From NCBI GenBank assembly GCA_021521415.1, contig JAIQDT010000188.1, forward strand, positions 930,001-994,000: a stretch of DNA of 64,000 bases. The letters are read 5' to 3'. This stretch comes from Bidens hawaiensis (Eukaryota; Streptophyta; Magnoliopsida; Asterales; Asteraceae). The translations under genes and the position numbers were made by a program. Positions 25,501-37,470 of this stretch are shown in pieces. The first letter of the stretch is position 1. Each line of letters opens with the position of its first letter. The notes beneath the pieces were generated by a model that worked only from the letters and a program-made list of their open reading frames with translations, ran no database searches and was not told the origin of the DNA.

Positions 25501-26953
25501 GACGCTACGAGTTAAGGCTCTAAGATTGACCATTCGCGCAGATCTCACTACCCGCATCCGAGAAGCTCAACAAGAAGCCTTGAAACCAGAGTTTGTCAAG
25601 AACGAATCCCTTGGGGGTATGATTAAGAATTTAGAGCTCAAAGAGAACGACACTCGATATTTTGCTAACCGCATATGGGTCCCTCTCAAGGGAGGATTGC
25701 GCGAGCAAGTGTTAAACGAAGCCCACAAAACGCGGTATTCCGTACATCCTGGCGCAGACAAGATGTACCAAGATGTTAAAGCGCTGTATTGGTGGCCCAA
25801 TCTTAAGGGCGACATCGCGACGTATGTCAGTAAGTGCCTGACGTGTTCGAAGGTGAAGGCTGAATACCAGAAACCATCGGGGTTGCTTCAACAGCCAGAA
25901 ATTCCCATATGGAAGTGGGAACAAATCTCCATGGACTTCATTACCAAACTGCCAAGGACACCTGGGGGTTACAACACGATTTGGGTTATTGTAGACCGAC
26001 TAACTAAGTCAGCACACTTCCTGCCGATCAAGGAAACCGATAAGATGGAAAAGTTAGCCCGATTGTATATTCGAGAAGTAGTTTCAAAACACGGAGTTCC
26101 GGTATCCATCATTTCTGATAGAGATAGTCGGTTCACCTCAAGGTTTTGGAGATCGTTACAAGGGGCTTTAGGTACTCGTCTTGACATGAGTACGGCTTAT
26201 CATCCCCAAACAGATGGACAAAGCGAGCGAACCATTCAAACATTAGAAGATATGTTGCGCGCATGCGCAATCGATTTCGGAGGTAGCTGGGATACTCATC
26301 TCCCATTGGTTGAATTTTCATACAATAACAGTTACCACACAAGCCTCAAGGCTGCGCCATTTGAAGCCTTGTATGGGCGCAAGTGTAGGTCCCCGCTGTG
26401 TTGGGCTAAAGTGGGTGACAAGCAAATGACTGGTCCAGAATTGATCCAAGAAAAGACGGACAAAATTTTCCAGATACGGGATCGCCTTAAGGCAGCGCGC
26501 GACAGACAGAAAAGCTATGCAGATGTGAGAAGAAAACCGTTGGAATTTCAAGTAGGGGATAAAGTACTTTTGAAAGTCTCTCCATGGAAAGGAGTCCCCC
26601 GTTTCGGCAAGCGAGGAAAGTTAAATCCGCGATACATCGGACCATTTGAGATCCTGGAAAGGATCGGTCCAGTTGCTTATAAACTCCATTTACCCGCCAA
26701 ACTTAGTGGAGTTCACGACACGTTTCATGTGTCCAACCTCAAGAGGTGCTTATCTGATGAAACGTTAATTTTACCATTGGACGAGATTCATATCGACAAA
26801 CAACTACACTTCATGGAAGAGCCTATAGCAGTAACCGATTGGAAAGAACAAAAGTTGCGAAGAAGCCGAATCAAGTTAGTAAAGGTTCAATGGGACTCAA
26901 AGCGTGGACCTGAATTCACTTGGGAAAGAGAAGACCAAATGCGCAAAAAGTAA
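22556..26953 (+). CDS. Ty3/gypsy gag-pol polyprotein, intact frame
   Basis: A 1465-residue polyprotein with no stop or shift. In order: retrotransposon gag domain (about residues 65-190), CCHC zinc knuckles near 306-320 and 331-344 (C-x2-C-x4-H-x4-C), aspartic protease with D-T-G-A near 385, reverse transcriptase with F-I-D-D near 719, RNase H with Y-C-D-A-S near 866, integrase HHCC zinc site near 1055-1100, and the D,D,E core (M-D-F near 1127, S-D-R-D-S near 1188, E in G-Q-S-E-R-T near 1225). The GPY/F-type C-terminal integrase region follows, and the last 45 residues resemble a divergent chromodomain (V-K-V-Q-W, then T-W-E-R-E). The ATG lies about 240 bases after the LTR in a leader with no competing long frame. 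With near-identical LTRs it may encode an active element. Confidence 0.97.
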   Translation: MPPTRAKGITMTPEELAEIIAQAIATHEASKAESSRGRQETETSEPESGALDKGCSYKTFMACKPWPFKGTEGAIGLYNWIDKMETVLSISGCSESQKVLYATCMFQEAASSWWKLQTKTLGREVALHKTWEELKDMMMKKICSRAEIQSLQQEFWNHAMVGADIDAYNNRFNELCQMVPDMANTEEKKIERYIFGLPHVIRVPLNAAAPPTFDDAVARAITLTRDTVRAGMLTSRGNEQRTSDPKRKWNSHHRGSDSKKPPFKRQESVRAYAIQALEPPRRGYNGPRPWCSRCKYHHEGECASIVCAKCSRPGHKAINCHVQETGVNDNCYACEKPGHFSQDCPQKRNQAHGRAFVISAGEAKEEPNVVTGTFLLNDHFASVLFDTGADLSFISTEFKNSLGLATSRLDTSYTIELANGRQIRANERTEQCVLVMGGHGFNINLLPIDLGSFDIVVGMDWLVENHAEIICHEKQVRIPLLSGETLVIQGERSGVAIKLISCLKARKCLRKGCYAFLAHVVEKKGERKIEDLPVVREFPEVFPEDLPGLPPPRQVEFRIDLVPGAAPVARAPYRLAPSEMQELSNQLQELLDKGFIRPSFSPWGAPVLFVKKKDGSFRMCIDYRELNKLTVKNRYPLPRIDNLFDQLQGSSYYSKIDLRSGYHQLKVHEEDVPKTAFRTRYGHYEFLVMPFGLTNVPAVFMDLMNHVCKPYLDKFVIAFIDDILVYSRTRAEHEQHLRLILEMLKKEKLYAKFSKCEFWIREVHFLGHVVNEKGIHVDPSKVKAIENWEAPKTPTEVRQFLGLAGYYRRFIENFSKIALPLTALTQKDKKFDWGENQEAAFQMLKQKLCSAPVLSLPEGTDDIVVYCDASHQGLGCVLMQRNKVLAYASRQLKVNERNYTTHDLELGAVVFALKIWRHYLYGTKCLIFTDHKSLQHIFDQKDLNMRQRRWVELLNDYDCEIKYHPGKANVVADALSRKERAKTLRVKALRLTIRADLTTRIREAQQEALKPEFVKNESLGGMIKNLELKENDTRYFANRIWVPLKGGLREQVLNEAHKTRYSVHPGADKMYQDVKALYWWPNLKGDIATYVSKCLTCSKVKAEYQKPSGLLQQPEIPIWKWEQISMDFITKLPRTPGGYNTIWVIVDRLTKSAHFLPIKETDKMEKLARLYIREVVSKHGVPVSIISDRDSRFTSRFWRSLQGALGTRLDMSTAYHPQTDGQSERTIQTLEDMLRACAIDFGGSWDTHLPLVEFSYNNSYHTSLKAAPFEALYGRKCRSPLCWAKVGDKQMTGPELIQEKTDKIFQIRDRLKAARDRQKSYADVRRKPLEFQVGDKVLLKVSPWKGVPRFGKRGKLNPRYIGPFEILERIGPVAYKLHLPAKLSGVHDTFHVSNLKRCLSDETLILPLDEIHIDKQLHFMEEPIAVTDWKEQKLRRSRIKLVKVQWDSKRGPEFTWEREDQMRKK

Positions 26954-27020
26954 CCATACCTCTTCCAAAGGATAGCTCCTACCAGCGACACCTCCTAATT
27001 TCGGGACGAAATTCTCCTAA

Positions 27021-27031
27021 CAGGGGGAGAA
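27021..27031 (+). other. Polypurine tract of gypsy element
   Basis: CAGGGGGAGAA directly abuts the TGTGACA start of the 3' LTR. Confidence 0.9.
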
Positions 27032-29565
27032 TGTGACACCCGGTAATTTCCCAATCCCATAAACCAAGTAATCAACCTAATTATTAGGTGATTGTGAATA
27101 TTATGCGCGCCATGTTATGATCAGCGCGGGCATATGTTATATGCGCCATGCGCGGATGCGATACGCGCCATGTTATGATCAGCGCGGGCATATGTTATAT
27201 GCGCCATGCGCGGATGCGATGCGCGCCATGTTATGATCAGCGCGGGCATATATTATATGCGCCACACGCACAGGTTTTTGTTGTGTTTTCATGACAACTT
27301 AATTTTATGTCATTTCTGTCTAATGGGTTGCATACCTCTTCAATGATCAATAAGTAAAACTATGTTCAAACAATATCCTAATTTCCTAATTAAGACCCAA
27401 ATCATTTATGCGCGCACGGAAAAAGGGAACTAACCTCCCCGCATGGCGGGAACATTGAGAGCTAGTTTGTTTGAAGCTCCAAGATGGAATTGACTTCAAC
27501 ATAACTGATCACTATGTTAAAATACCAAGACCTCATGGAGAATCTACAAATGAAACTCAACGTCCCTGACTACGAGAAGGTTACGCACCTACCCGCATCA
27601 AATAAAAAGGGGTTATGTGCGACACCTGCGGGAAGAATCCCCGCGGGACACCTTAAAACTAAACCCTTTACGCATGAACGTCTGCACAGAAACCAACCAC
27701 CTTTTCGCTTAAATCCAAAAGTTCACCCTGTTAATAAACTCTGAGAACGCTGGTTCCAGCAGAGCCGGATGGACCCGCAGGATTCCTTATAAGGACGCCT
27801 GCGCAGTGATACGCGCAGGATTCGCTACAAAGACGCTTGCGCGAAGACCAGCTGGAGCCGCCGGACCCACAACGTTCAAAGAAATGGCCTACACGCAGAA
27901 GGCTATACGCGCAAGGTTACGCACACAAAACACTTAGTCTATTCTTCAGATGAAAGGGGATCACCCCCGCCCAGAAAGAACCAGTTGCGTGTTTCAGAGA
28001 TTTTTACCTTTTGACAGCACACTGACAACAGTACCAGGAACAGTACTGTAACACGAAATGTCAACTGTCAGCCGCACCTACTCTCACCAACCACAGTCCT
28101 GCATGTACTGTCAAATCAATCAGAATCTTCATAACCACTCCCTAGGACCACCACCCCCATCCCTAAATAAATAATAATAAACCCCATACCTTGTCATCAC
28201 TACACCCAATATGATAAGATCTCAATCCCCTAAATCAAGGGATTGTGTTCCCTTGAATTTACCTATAAATATCAATTCTTGAATAAAAATATCACAACCA
28301 CAAGAAACACACTCCAAACTCCTCTCTTAAACCTGTAATTCTGCACTAACCATCTCCCAAGCATCCGTTTCCAGTTCCATCGCTAGGTAAGCCGAAACTT
28401 TAGTCTTGAGATTTACTTTTCTGACCAGCCCTTATATTCTTCGATTACTTGGTCTTAATACACATATTTCTTGTTATTTAAACATATTCTAGACTTCCAA
28501 TTTCGAGGCTAACACCAAGAAACCCGAATCTCGTTTAATCTCTCTAAACCATCACTTAACAAGAATCACAGGTGAGTCTCACAGCCCCTATTTTTCACTG
28601 TTTTTAAACTGTTTTCGGGGCGAGGGACACGTGTTTAAATTATGTTTTATCATGGTATATTTACAAGCAATGCAAACGATTATCTGTTCATAGTGTCTAT
28701 CTTGGTTATCAATGTGAGTGCGCAAGAACGAGAAAGTGATCACGAAACAATGGAACTCTAAGGGTAGGGACTACTGGTTTGATCAACCCGCTCGTAGGGG
28801 TCGCACCTCTTTGCATGGACGAGCGCCTAGTATGGTCATGGGGTAGTACTACTGGTTGTTAAACCCGCTCGTAGTGGTCGCGCCACTTTGCATGGACGAG
28901 CGCCTAGTTTTCCGAACAACGATGTCCGCGCGTAACCCGCGGGACGGTATTATTAAATCCGCTCGTAGTGGCCACGCCACTTTGCATGGACGAGCACATA
29001 GTTTTCATCGATGTCCGCACGTAACCCGTGGGATGGTACTATCAAGAATATGTTTCAATATGATGTTATCAAGAATATGTTTCAATATGATGTTATCAAG
29101 AATATGTTTCAATATGATGCTATCAAGAATATGTTTCAATATGGTTTTATCAAGAATATGTTGCAAAACGATTTATCAAGTCGCCAAAACCTGTGAACTC
29201 ACTCAGTTTATACTGATTCAAATATTTCTACGTGTCTTTCAGGTGGAAATTAAGTAGCGCAAGGGGTCACACGTAGAGCACTTCACGCAGAACAGCTATA
29301 AAAATGGTTTTTGGAAGATTTTAGTTCTATCCTTTCCACACGCGTGGTTGTTCCCGCCGTGTAAGGGGATATGGCGCGGAAATCTTCAACGTTTTTCATA
29401 TTTGGATGCTTTTATATGTTCTTCTAAACAATGTAATGTACTTTGTACTAGACATTTCATGAGAAAAGGGAAATTTATTTGAATGTTTGCAATGACCCGT
29501 GCTTGATTATCAATCCCCACGCGCGCACGCCCGGCTGTTTCCGCCGTTTAGGGCCGGGTGTGACA
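27032..29565 (+). mobile_element. 3' LTR of the gypsy element
   Basis: Same termini and tandem arrays as the 5' LTR, differing at about ten positions. Followed by TSD GTAAA at 29566-29570. Confidence 0.96.
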
Positions 29566-29570
29566 GTAAA

Positions 29571-32163
29571 ATTGTTTTGGTCATATTCAAATAGAATAAT
29601 ATATATACAAATATATATATATAAGAAAAGAAAGTAATAATAATAAATAAAATAAAATAAGACGAGACTTGCGATACTTGTCTTCTCGACGGTAGATTTG
29701 AGGTATAAAGGTTATGGTGAGGGTGGTGCCATGATTTCTCAACTGAATTTGTTGGCGTTGACGAATGGAAAGAGGAAAATGTTTTCTTTAAAATTCTCTT
29801 AAATTTATGATAATCGAAAAATATTGTGATGTTTTTATAATAATAACTTTTGAAAAAGCTTAGTAATAATAATAATAATAATAAAAAATCTTAGCTAGTG
29901 CTAAAGTTTGCGACACTTTATTAAATTTTTAATGTAAAATAGAGGTTTTCCTTATGGCGGCGTTTTATGAAAACTTTAAAGAGAATCTTCAACTAAAAAT
30001 GACTCATTTTAATAGAACTATCATGATGATAATATGAGCTTAGCACTTGTTTGAAAAAACGATTTTACGTGTTCATTTAACCTTGAAAAATATGATATAT
30101 AATAAGAATTATAGTGGTAATAATAGTAATAATAATAGTGACCATAATAGTAGTAATGAAATAATAATGATAATAGCAATATTAATAATAATAATAATAA
30201 AAATAATAGTGATAATAATAACCATGTGTTTGACCTAAAGTCTTTTTGAAGATCATCAACTTGATTAAGTACTTGCTAATTACCTATTTTAAAATAATTT
30301 GAGGATTTGAAATTATAAGTATAAGGTGTTCGTAAAAAAATATATTTAATACGGAAAAACATTCTTGATTTTAAAATAATATTACTAATAATAATAGAAA
30401 TAAGTGTGTTTGACGAGTATTAAGGGGCTAAGTAGGGGTGTAAGGCTACGAGTGCGCTCCAAGTGATCAGAGGATGCGGTTTAAGATATTGCATGGCTGA
30501 AACAAGTTAGGCCTTTTTGAGTATTGCGGGGGTGCTCGGGTCACTGCAATGATAGAATTCTTGAAGTACGAGCATAAGGCATATAGTTGGGATAAATGGT
30601 TGGGTAACATGTTGTGGGAATAGATGATGTTGAAGGGTTTTTTTTTTGTAAGAGGTGGTGGCTGAAATTATCACAAGTATATGGTAATGGAGCGGTAGGA
30701 TTTACGCATGTTATACAAAGGTGTTTCCCCGTACAAAGTTTGTTGGGGTAAGTTTGAGTGTCCAGGAGTTGTGTTGAGTTCGGAATGGTTCAAGCATAAT
30801 TTTGAATTTACTATTGATGTATTTTAGGTTATCATAGTCGGGATCACGACGGTCAACAACGTGATAATCGGTTGTCATTTTGCAAGTTGAGTTTGAGGGC
30901 GACGACGAGGGTAACAAGACGATATGTTGTGATACGTGGATGGTTCGCGTGACACGGGACGTAAATATGAAATTCGTATTTACAACCAAAAGAAACATCA
31001 GAATTAATCCATATAAATCTAAAAGAAAAATAAGTAAAGAAATAAAATCACATGAATTAAAATTTGAAATTGAAATTAGAATGCTCGTTTCCATAAAAAA
31101 ATCACAAATTTTTGAATAACCAAACGAAAAATATATCAAACTTAATATAAGTAATGAAATCGAATTGAAAATCGTGCGCTCATGTACTACCATGACTCTT
31201 TGTATTCCCAATTCAAACCATAAAAATAAATGAATAGCTACAAATATAGAAAACGAATTGAAAATAGACTATTCATGCATCACCATGACTTTTCAAATTT
31301 TCAAATTTAAACCATAATAGTAAATGAATATATAGATAAAATAATCGAATTGAAACTCGACTATTCATGTATCACAATGACTTTTTCGGATTTTCAATTT
31401 TAAAACATAATAATATATGAATATATAACTAAAATAGTCACATTAAAACTCGACTATTCTCATATTAAAAAAAATGCATAATTAAATCGAACCGAAAGTT
31501 GGGTATTCGTGTATCATCATGACTTGGCAAACTTTCAGTTAAAACACATGGTACAACATTGAGGGTCGGAGTCACACATCGCATGAACCACCATGACTTG
31601 TATGACATCCTTAGGAGTGCCAACAATATTCCTTTTCACAAAGAGGACATGGTCACGTTGAAATCTTTAGAGTTGTGATTCATATGGTGTTTGGGTGGTA
31701 TGTATTGGCCTAATAAGTTTCATGCCCTTTCCGAACACTCCACGTAAGCAACCGGGTCCCGCGTCTGATTGGGATTCATGCGTATTGCTTATCTTTAGGT
31801 TTCAATAATTTTGGTGTCAAGAGTTCAGAAAAGAAGCACAATCCCCTTCCAGTTACTACATACCCGCCATATAGAATCATCTATAAAAATAAGAAATCTC
31901 GAAAAAGCAAAAGGAAATCCATTGTTGAAAATGTTTGAAAATGTTTTTTTAGGCATAAGCCTTGGACTTGTGTGTGATGTTTGTGTACATGAGGCAAATT
32001 ATAACAGCATTTGTGTACATAAAAAAAATCAATAATAACCAAATAATGTGCATTGAACAATTATATAGGGCCCACATTATTTCTAATCATGCAACCCTAA
32101 ATAAATAAAAATAAGCTATAACCAACTAGAACACTACGTCTAATGTCCTATCTTATAGTCACA
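29571..32163 (-). other. Internal non-coding part of LARD-like element (right piece)
   Basis: AT-rich, with AAT-type microsatellites (29864-29883 and 30110-30220) and an imperfect tandem repeat of about 90-110 bp between 31130 and 31510 (each unit holds an AACTCGACTATTC-like and a CATGACTTT-like word). No retroviral protein motif on either strand. It continues to the primer site at the right LTR. Confidence 0.6.
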
Positions 32164-32175
32164 TATCTGATACCA
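32164..32175 (-). other. Primer-binding site of LARD-like element
   Basis: Minus strand TGGTATCAGATA matches the usual tRNA-iMet site TGGTATCAGAGC at the first ten bases and lies three bases inside the right LTR end at 32179. This sets the element's orientation as minus. Confidence 0.75.
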
Positions 32176-32422
32176 ATTTGTAACACCCCGGCTAAAGCGA
32201 AATACGCCCGAGTGTGACGTACAGATTGCTCAAAACACATGTGACACTATTAAGTAACAATATTATCATTAATTAATTTAAACATCAAGTGCACAAGTTT
32301 GTAACAAGAAATACAAAGAAAATATATAGAAATACACATTTAAGCAATTCGTCCATTTAAGTTGAATATCCTAAGTACTAATGTCTTTGTCACGGCATCA
32401 TCCTCTAAATAAGGTACCTGTA

Positions 32423-32423
<1 letters not shown>

Positions 32424-32468
<45 letters not shown>
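32424..32468. repeat. (AT)n microsatellite
   Basis: About 22 AT dinucleotides in a row. Confidence 0.97.
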
Positions 32469-32471
<3 letters not shown>

Positions 32472-33989
32472 AACTAAATGAATAGTTGGTGAGTTCGCAC
32501 AAGTTTTTATATAAGTACATAAAAATCTACAATTCCATAAATAAGTGTAAATGAGCAAGTAAAGTCTTTTCCAGTTGGGATCGTGCTCCAACGAACTCGG
32601 ATAATAGCGCAAGTAAGTATCTTTTCTGTTGGTAACAACCAACGTACTCGGATCGGAGTCCCTATTCCACTTATAACATTGAGGTCCTGAGTGCATAGGG
32701 GGGCGTATGATCATACTTAATGAGGAAAACCATTAGCACGTAATCTTTGAGCAAGTAAGCAAATAAACACCCAAGTCCATGTAAAGAATTGTAGTTTGTA
32801 AATAATAAATAAACGAAATTGTAATGTTGATAGGATATATACGATACCCCCAAAATGTGTAAATGCGTTAAAAAGGGTGTCAGAAACTCACCTTTGAGAT
32901 TGAAGACAACTTAAAATAGTAACCGAAGCAATTTTAAGGAAATTGAAACGATCGAAACTCACAAACTATAATTAAAAAGGAAATACAAAATTTAAAGACT
33001 AACTATCGAGATTATAAAAGTTAAATAATATTAGTTTTAGAAATTATGCATTATTTTAATATCTATATCATTAACTTATGGCAAATGTGGTCTTGTGGAT
33101 TTTTAATGAGTTTAACAAAAATGAATAAAGTTTATCTAAATAATTTGATGTTTATTAGTTGAAGAATGATTTGTAGGTAAATAATTATAACTTATTAATA
33201 TAAGATTAAATAACAATATTAATAACAATTTATGATTAAACTTTTTTTACAAGTAACATAAGTAATTAATTTAATAATTAATTAACTTAAATGTTTTGAA
33301 TGAATTCTTTAAAGAAATTATAAATATTAGTTTATGTTGAAATAAAATAAATAATAATTAATTTACTCAGTTATTAATTTAAAGATATGAAGTATGTTAT
33401 ATCTATTGTGAAATATTTTAGATAAAATAAATTTTTATAAATCATCTTATTTAAAAGAAAGTTTATAAGTTTATGATGATCAACAAATCATAAGATTTAG
33501 ATAAATATATATTCATGTTTGTTCTTGCAAAATAACTAGGTTTGATCCAAGATTTAGAAAAATCATAGTGTTTTATCTTGGATATCCATGATCATAATGA
33601 TTCTTAAAACCAAAATATAAGATTTTTATGATAAATGTAACATGATAATGAAGAACAACTTATGAACAAGTATGAACATTCAAAATAAATATCAAAACAA
33701 TAGCTATAAAATGCATGAAATGGTAAAAACTTACTTGTTAGTGCTCTTAAGCTTAAGAAAATAATGTATTGAGTTGTGAAAATAATTGAAGATTTGTCAT
33801 CCTTTAATAGTGAAAATATAGAATTGTTATATCTTAAGGAATTAAAGAAATTAAATCATGTTTAATATAATTAAAACACAAATTAATAATAGTCTAATGG
33901 AGTATTCAAAAGGTTTAACTATTTTAATAAACTTTATTTAATTAAAACATTTATTAGTTTTTATTAGTTAAGTAACACAATATGAAAAG

Positions 33990-34001
33990 ATGATGATGAT
34001 G

Positions 34002-34034
<33 letters not shown>

Positions 34035-34088
34035 GTGGTAGTAGTGGTAGTGGTGGTCGTGGTCGTCGTCGTCGTCGTCGTCGTCGTC

Positions 34089-34120
<32 letters not shown>

Positions 34121-34145
34121 CGTAGTAGTCGTAGTAGTCGTAGTA

Positions 34146-34189
<44 letters not shown>

Positions 34190-34254
34190 GGTGGTGGTGG
34201 TAGCAGCAGGAGGAGCAGGAGCAGTAGTAGCAGCAGCAGTAGTAGTAGTAGTTA
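33990..34254. repeat. Expanded compound trinucleotide microsatellite
   Basis: GAT, AAT, GGT/AGT, CGT, AGT, GGTCGT and AGC-type triplets run for about 265 bp. In one frame this gives a poly-valine open frame, which is an artefact. The left LTR copy has only about 70 bp here. Confidence 0.95.
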
Positions 34255-34639
34255 AATAATAATTCTAGTAAATTGCATGAAACATGTACATAAATATTTG
34301 ATCTTGATTATGAATGTTTTTAAATGAGTATGTAGTACAGGGTGGTGAAAAGTATAATTGCATAGAAATGATCACATAAAATACATTAACGAAAATTGAG
34401 ATTAATTAATAATGTTATAAAAATATATAAATTTAAATAGAAACAAAACGAAAATTTAAAACGGGTCGGGTTTTCGGTTTTCAAATTTAACGAATGTTAC
34501 ACATTATCTATCTTCAATTAATATAACTAATAAAGCACTATACTTATCTATTCAATTAATATAACTAATCAAATTACTATAATTGAAAACTATTAAGAAT
34601 TTATTTATTTTTATAGCTTATTTTTTGTCTCTTTAATTT

Positions 34640-34915
34640 TTATCCTACACAAGTACAATTTATTCATACGTTAAAATTTCTTCTATCCAAACCAATTTAT
34701 TACAAATCAATATATTAATATCCATCAACACATAGTTACATTGTGATAATTAATACAGAAAACTATGTTGCACATTTTTGCATTAAATATCAACAAAAAA
34801 ATATACAACCTACACAAAAACATATAGCCTACAACTGTTCTAAGAATAAGAAAACATATAACCTACACACAAAATTCATTATCAATAAAATACACACGCA
34901 CACGAAAACATATAA
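34640..34915. repeat. Direct duplication, unit 1
   Basis: Shares blocks with 37206-37470, including the ATATCCATCAACAC(A/G)TAGTTA stretch, the ACCTACACAAAAACATATA stretch and the TTCTAAGAATAAGAAAACAT stretch. The solo LTR at 34921-37205 lies between the units. Confidence 0.85.
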
Positions 34916-35359
34916 CCTACTGTAAAGCCCCGTTACCGGTGCCCTACGTTGGACGTTGGATTTACTCATAAACACAGTTCTACAAATCAGAGTTCATTAA
35001 AACTTTCGCGAAAACGTTAACTTAAATCATTCATTACAATACATTAATCTTTTCTTTAAAAACATAACATAAAACACCAAAATTAAAACATCATTTCTTC
35101 CACCTTCGGATGTTAGCCGTTCAATCCATGCCATGTGCCCTCCTCATGCTAGCTCATTAAACATATTCACCTGCGTGCATACTAGAAGTCAGCTACGCTG
35201 AGTGAGTTCTAGTTAATCAGGAGACATACAATACATACACATATCATACAAACTTATATATCCGAAGATACATATTCATACATAACCAGTTACCCTATTA
35301 TCGTACATACATAAAATTAATTCACATGCATCACTACCCATACTACTTAAAGAGTCTTC

Positions 35360-35565
35360 CGCCCTATAACCTCACAGATTTTATAAGGGTCTGATCCCCA
35401 ACATCACAGATATTATTAGGGACTGGTCTCTACCCTCACAGATATTATAAGGGTCTGGTCCCTATCCTCACAGATATTATAAGGGTCTGGTCCCTATCAT
35501 CACATATATTATAATGGTCTGGTCCCTATCCTCACAGATATTATAAGGGTATGGTCCCTTTGTTT
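35360..35565. repeat. ~33-bp tandem repeat inside solo LTR B
   Basis: About six copies of a unit containing CTCACAGATATTATAAGGG and TCTGGTCCCTAT. Confidence 0.9.
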
Positions 35566-36174
35566 CGTGCAACTATACCATACCTTTCTTCATATACTTT
35601 CCTTAACAATAAGTGCAATATCTGAAGATCGTTCACGTACTATCTATATAACATACATACATCATTCATACATCATATATATATAGCAATCATATCTTTA
35701 AACTACCACCTGGCGGTACATGCAACATCCGAAGATCATTCACGCACCATCAAGCGTTCATTATACATGACTCATACAAGGCATACACTTACCACTTAAG
35801 GTAAGTGTATTAACTATCACATCGAGTATGCACACAGCCCCGAAAACATAAAAAGGAAGTGGGGCTAGAAACTCACATGAACTCGGTTATGATCACCGTT
35901 AATGGTTACCCCCTTTCTTCAGCTGTGTGCGACTAACTGTATAATAATTACATGTATCAATTAACTATCACTACTCATATCGTATTTCTAGTTTAATCAT
36001 AACCCTCGACGGACGGGGGTCCGGGGGCAGCGCGGTTCTAGGGGCGGCAGCCCCTAGCAGGGTCCAAGGGGCAGAGCCCCTGGCTGGGGTTAAGCTTCCA
36101 GGTCAGCTTGGAAAAATTTTATTTCCATTAATTGTTTTAACACATTTTCCATTAGGATTTTAAATCATTTTCTA

Positions 36175-36490
36175 ATTCGTTAACTCATTCGTTATAGCGA
36201 ATTGCCTCTGATTTGTTATGTTATCTTCCTTAATTCGCTATCCTGATTCGTCACCTTATCATCATCTGATTCGTCATTCCAATTCTTTATCTCAACATTG
36301 ATTGATTCGTTATCTGGTTTGCTATCCTAGTTCGTTAGTCTAATTCGTTATCCTGACGTAACCTGATTCGTCATCTTAATATAACGAATGGGTAGATAAC
36401 GAATTAAAGGTTCATTCGTTTTCAAGTCACACGAATGATTCCCATTCGTTAAGACCGCGTAACGAATTGATCAATTTTAACGAATTACCA
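36175..36490. repeat. ATTCGTTA/TAACGAAT motif array within solo LTR B
   Basis: Some 15 to 18 copies of ATTCGTTA-like words or their complement at irregular short spacing, at the position equivalent to 17320-17640 in solo LTR A. Confidence 0.8.
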
Positions 36491-37205
36491 ATAGTGCTTA
36501 TCCAGACATTGACTCAGAGGTCAAAGTCAAAATCGTCAAAAACAATAACAGTCAACAGGCATCAGGTTTCCAATTAAATCCACATATCAGGATGAATCAA
36601 CACGAATGTGGTATCATTGAGCTCGGAATAAGAGCGCCTATAAACCCTAACCATCTATTCGTTCAAACATCGGATTTTAAGGGGTATTTGATTCACGTTC
36701 ATATACGGTTCTTTAAACTAAAGATTTACCTATCAAACTGTAATAGATTGCACTGTGGGTTAGCTCGTTTGGTTCGTTTTCATCACATTCATACAGATCT
36801 AGGATTACCTAAACGAATCCGAACTTAAATGAACAATTTCTAATTATAAACGTAGCTTAAATGAGTCGAACTACGAACACGGCCAAGTTTTGATGTTGGT
36901 TTGGTTCGTCACGACGATCTAGCACCAACGAGTTTGGGTTTCCACCTTCGGATCTTGGCTCGGATCTAGGATGGTGTTTGTGTGTGTTTTGATAGTGTAG
37001 GCAATGGTGTAGATATGGATAAAAATGGAAAGGATTAGAGTTTAAGGGGTATTTATACTCCCTTAAGCTCATGGACCTAATGCCCATTCCATCTCTTAAA
37101 TGTCCAAGCCCAACTTCTATAGTTTATTTATCTAAACCGATAAACGACACACTATTAAGTAAACGAAACTTATTTTATTAATCTTATCAAAATCAGGATG
37201 TTACA

Positions 37206-37470
37206 CCTACACACGAAAATTTTATCCTATACAAATACAATTTATTCATACACTAAAATTTCTTTCTATTTAAAACCAAGTTCTTCCAACTCAACTTATC
37301 AATATCCATCAACACGTAGTTACATTGTGATGAATAATACAAAAATCTATCTTACACATGTTTGCATTAAATGTGAAATATACAACCTACACAAAAACAT
37401 ATAACTCACACTTATTCTAAGAATAAGAAAACATATATCCTACACACGAAAAACATATAACCTATACACG
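37206..37470. repeat. Direct duplication, unit 2
   Basis: Second copy of the 34640-34915 unit, diverged by scattered substitutions and small gaps. Confidence 0.85.

Larger units (their letters stand above)
19780..29565 (+). mobile_element. Complete young Ty3/gypsy retrotransposon, 9786 bp
   Basis: Two nearly identical LTRs of about 2.53 kb (19780-22314 and 27032-29565), TGTGACA termini, 5-bp TSD GTAAA, tRNA-iMet primer site, polypurine tract, and one uninterrupted gag-pol frame. By eye I count 9 substitutions and one 1-base gap between the LTRs (about 0.36%), so the insertion is recent. All catalytic motifs I looked for are present. Integrase after RT and RNase H marks gypsy; the C-terminal region suggests a Tekay/Del-like chromovirus. 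It sits inside the non-coding interior of the older LARD-like element. Confidence 0.97.
14955..34502 (-). mobile_element. Old non-coding LTR element (LARD-like), split by two insertions
   Basis: Two homologous LTRs in the same orientation flank non-coding internal DNA: right LTR 32179-34502, left LTR 14955-18509 (truncated). A primer-binding site lies on the minus strand just inside the right LTR, so transcription would run leftward. Removing the gypsy element (19780-29565) leaves about 3.9 kb of internal sequence with no gag or pol. Removing the solo LTR at 16187-18292 restores the left LTR. Non-coding interior with long LTRs fits a large retrotransposon derivative, mobilised in trans. Confidence 0.8.
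32179..34502 (-). mobile_element. Right (5') LTR of the LARD-like element
   Basis: 2324 bp, plus-strand ends TGTAACACCCCG and GAATGTTACA. Homologous to the truncated left LTR at 14955-18509. It contains an (AT)n tract at 32424-32468 and a large trinucleotide expansion at 33990-34254. Confidence 0.87.
34921..37205 (-). mobile_element. Solo gypsy LTR B, TSD CCTAC
   Basis: 2285 bp from TGTAAAGCCCCG to CAGGATGTTACA, flanked by CCTAC at 34916-34920 and 37206-37210. Related to solo LTR A: both have a GTAAGTGTATT inverted block followed by an ACAGCCCCGAAAACATAA block, and an array of CGAAT-type motifs. A minus-strand TATAAATA box at about 37049-37056 supports minus orientation. There is no internal domain. 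Confidence 0.95.

Noticed and set aside
30711..31211. 166-codon minus-strand open frame
   Set aside because: Low-complexity, no motif, lies in the non-coding interior of the LARD-like element across its internal repeats.
33990..34259. 89-codon open frame, almost all valine
   Set aside because: It is a translated triplet microsatellite inside an LTR.
32174..34507. Target-site duplication of the LARD-like element
   Set aside because: The sequence left of 32179 is the element's own primer site, not flank; the true left flank is lost by truncation at 14955.
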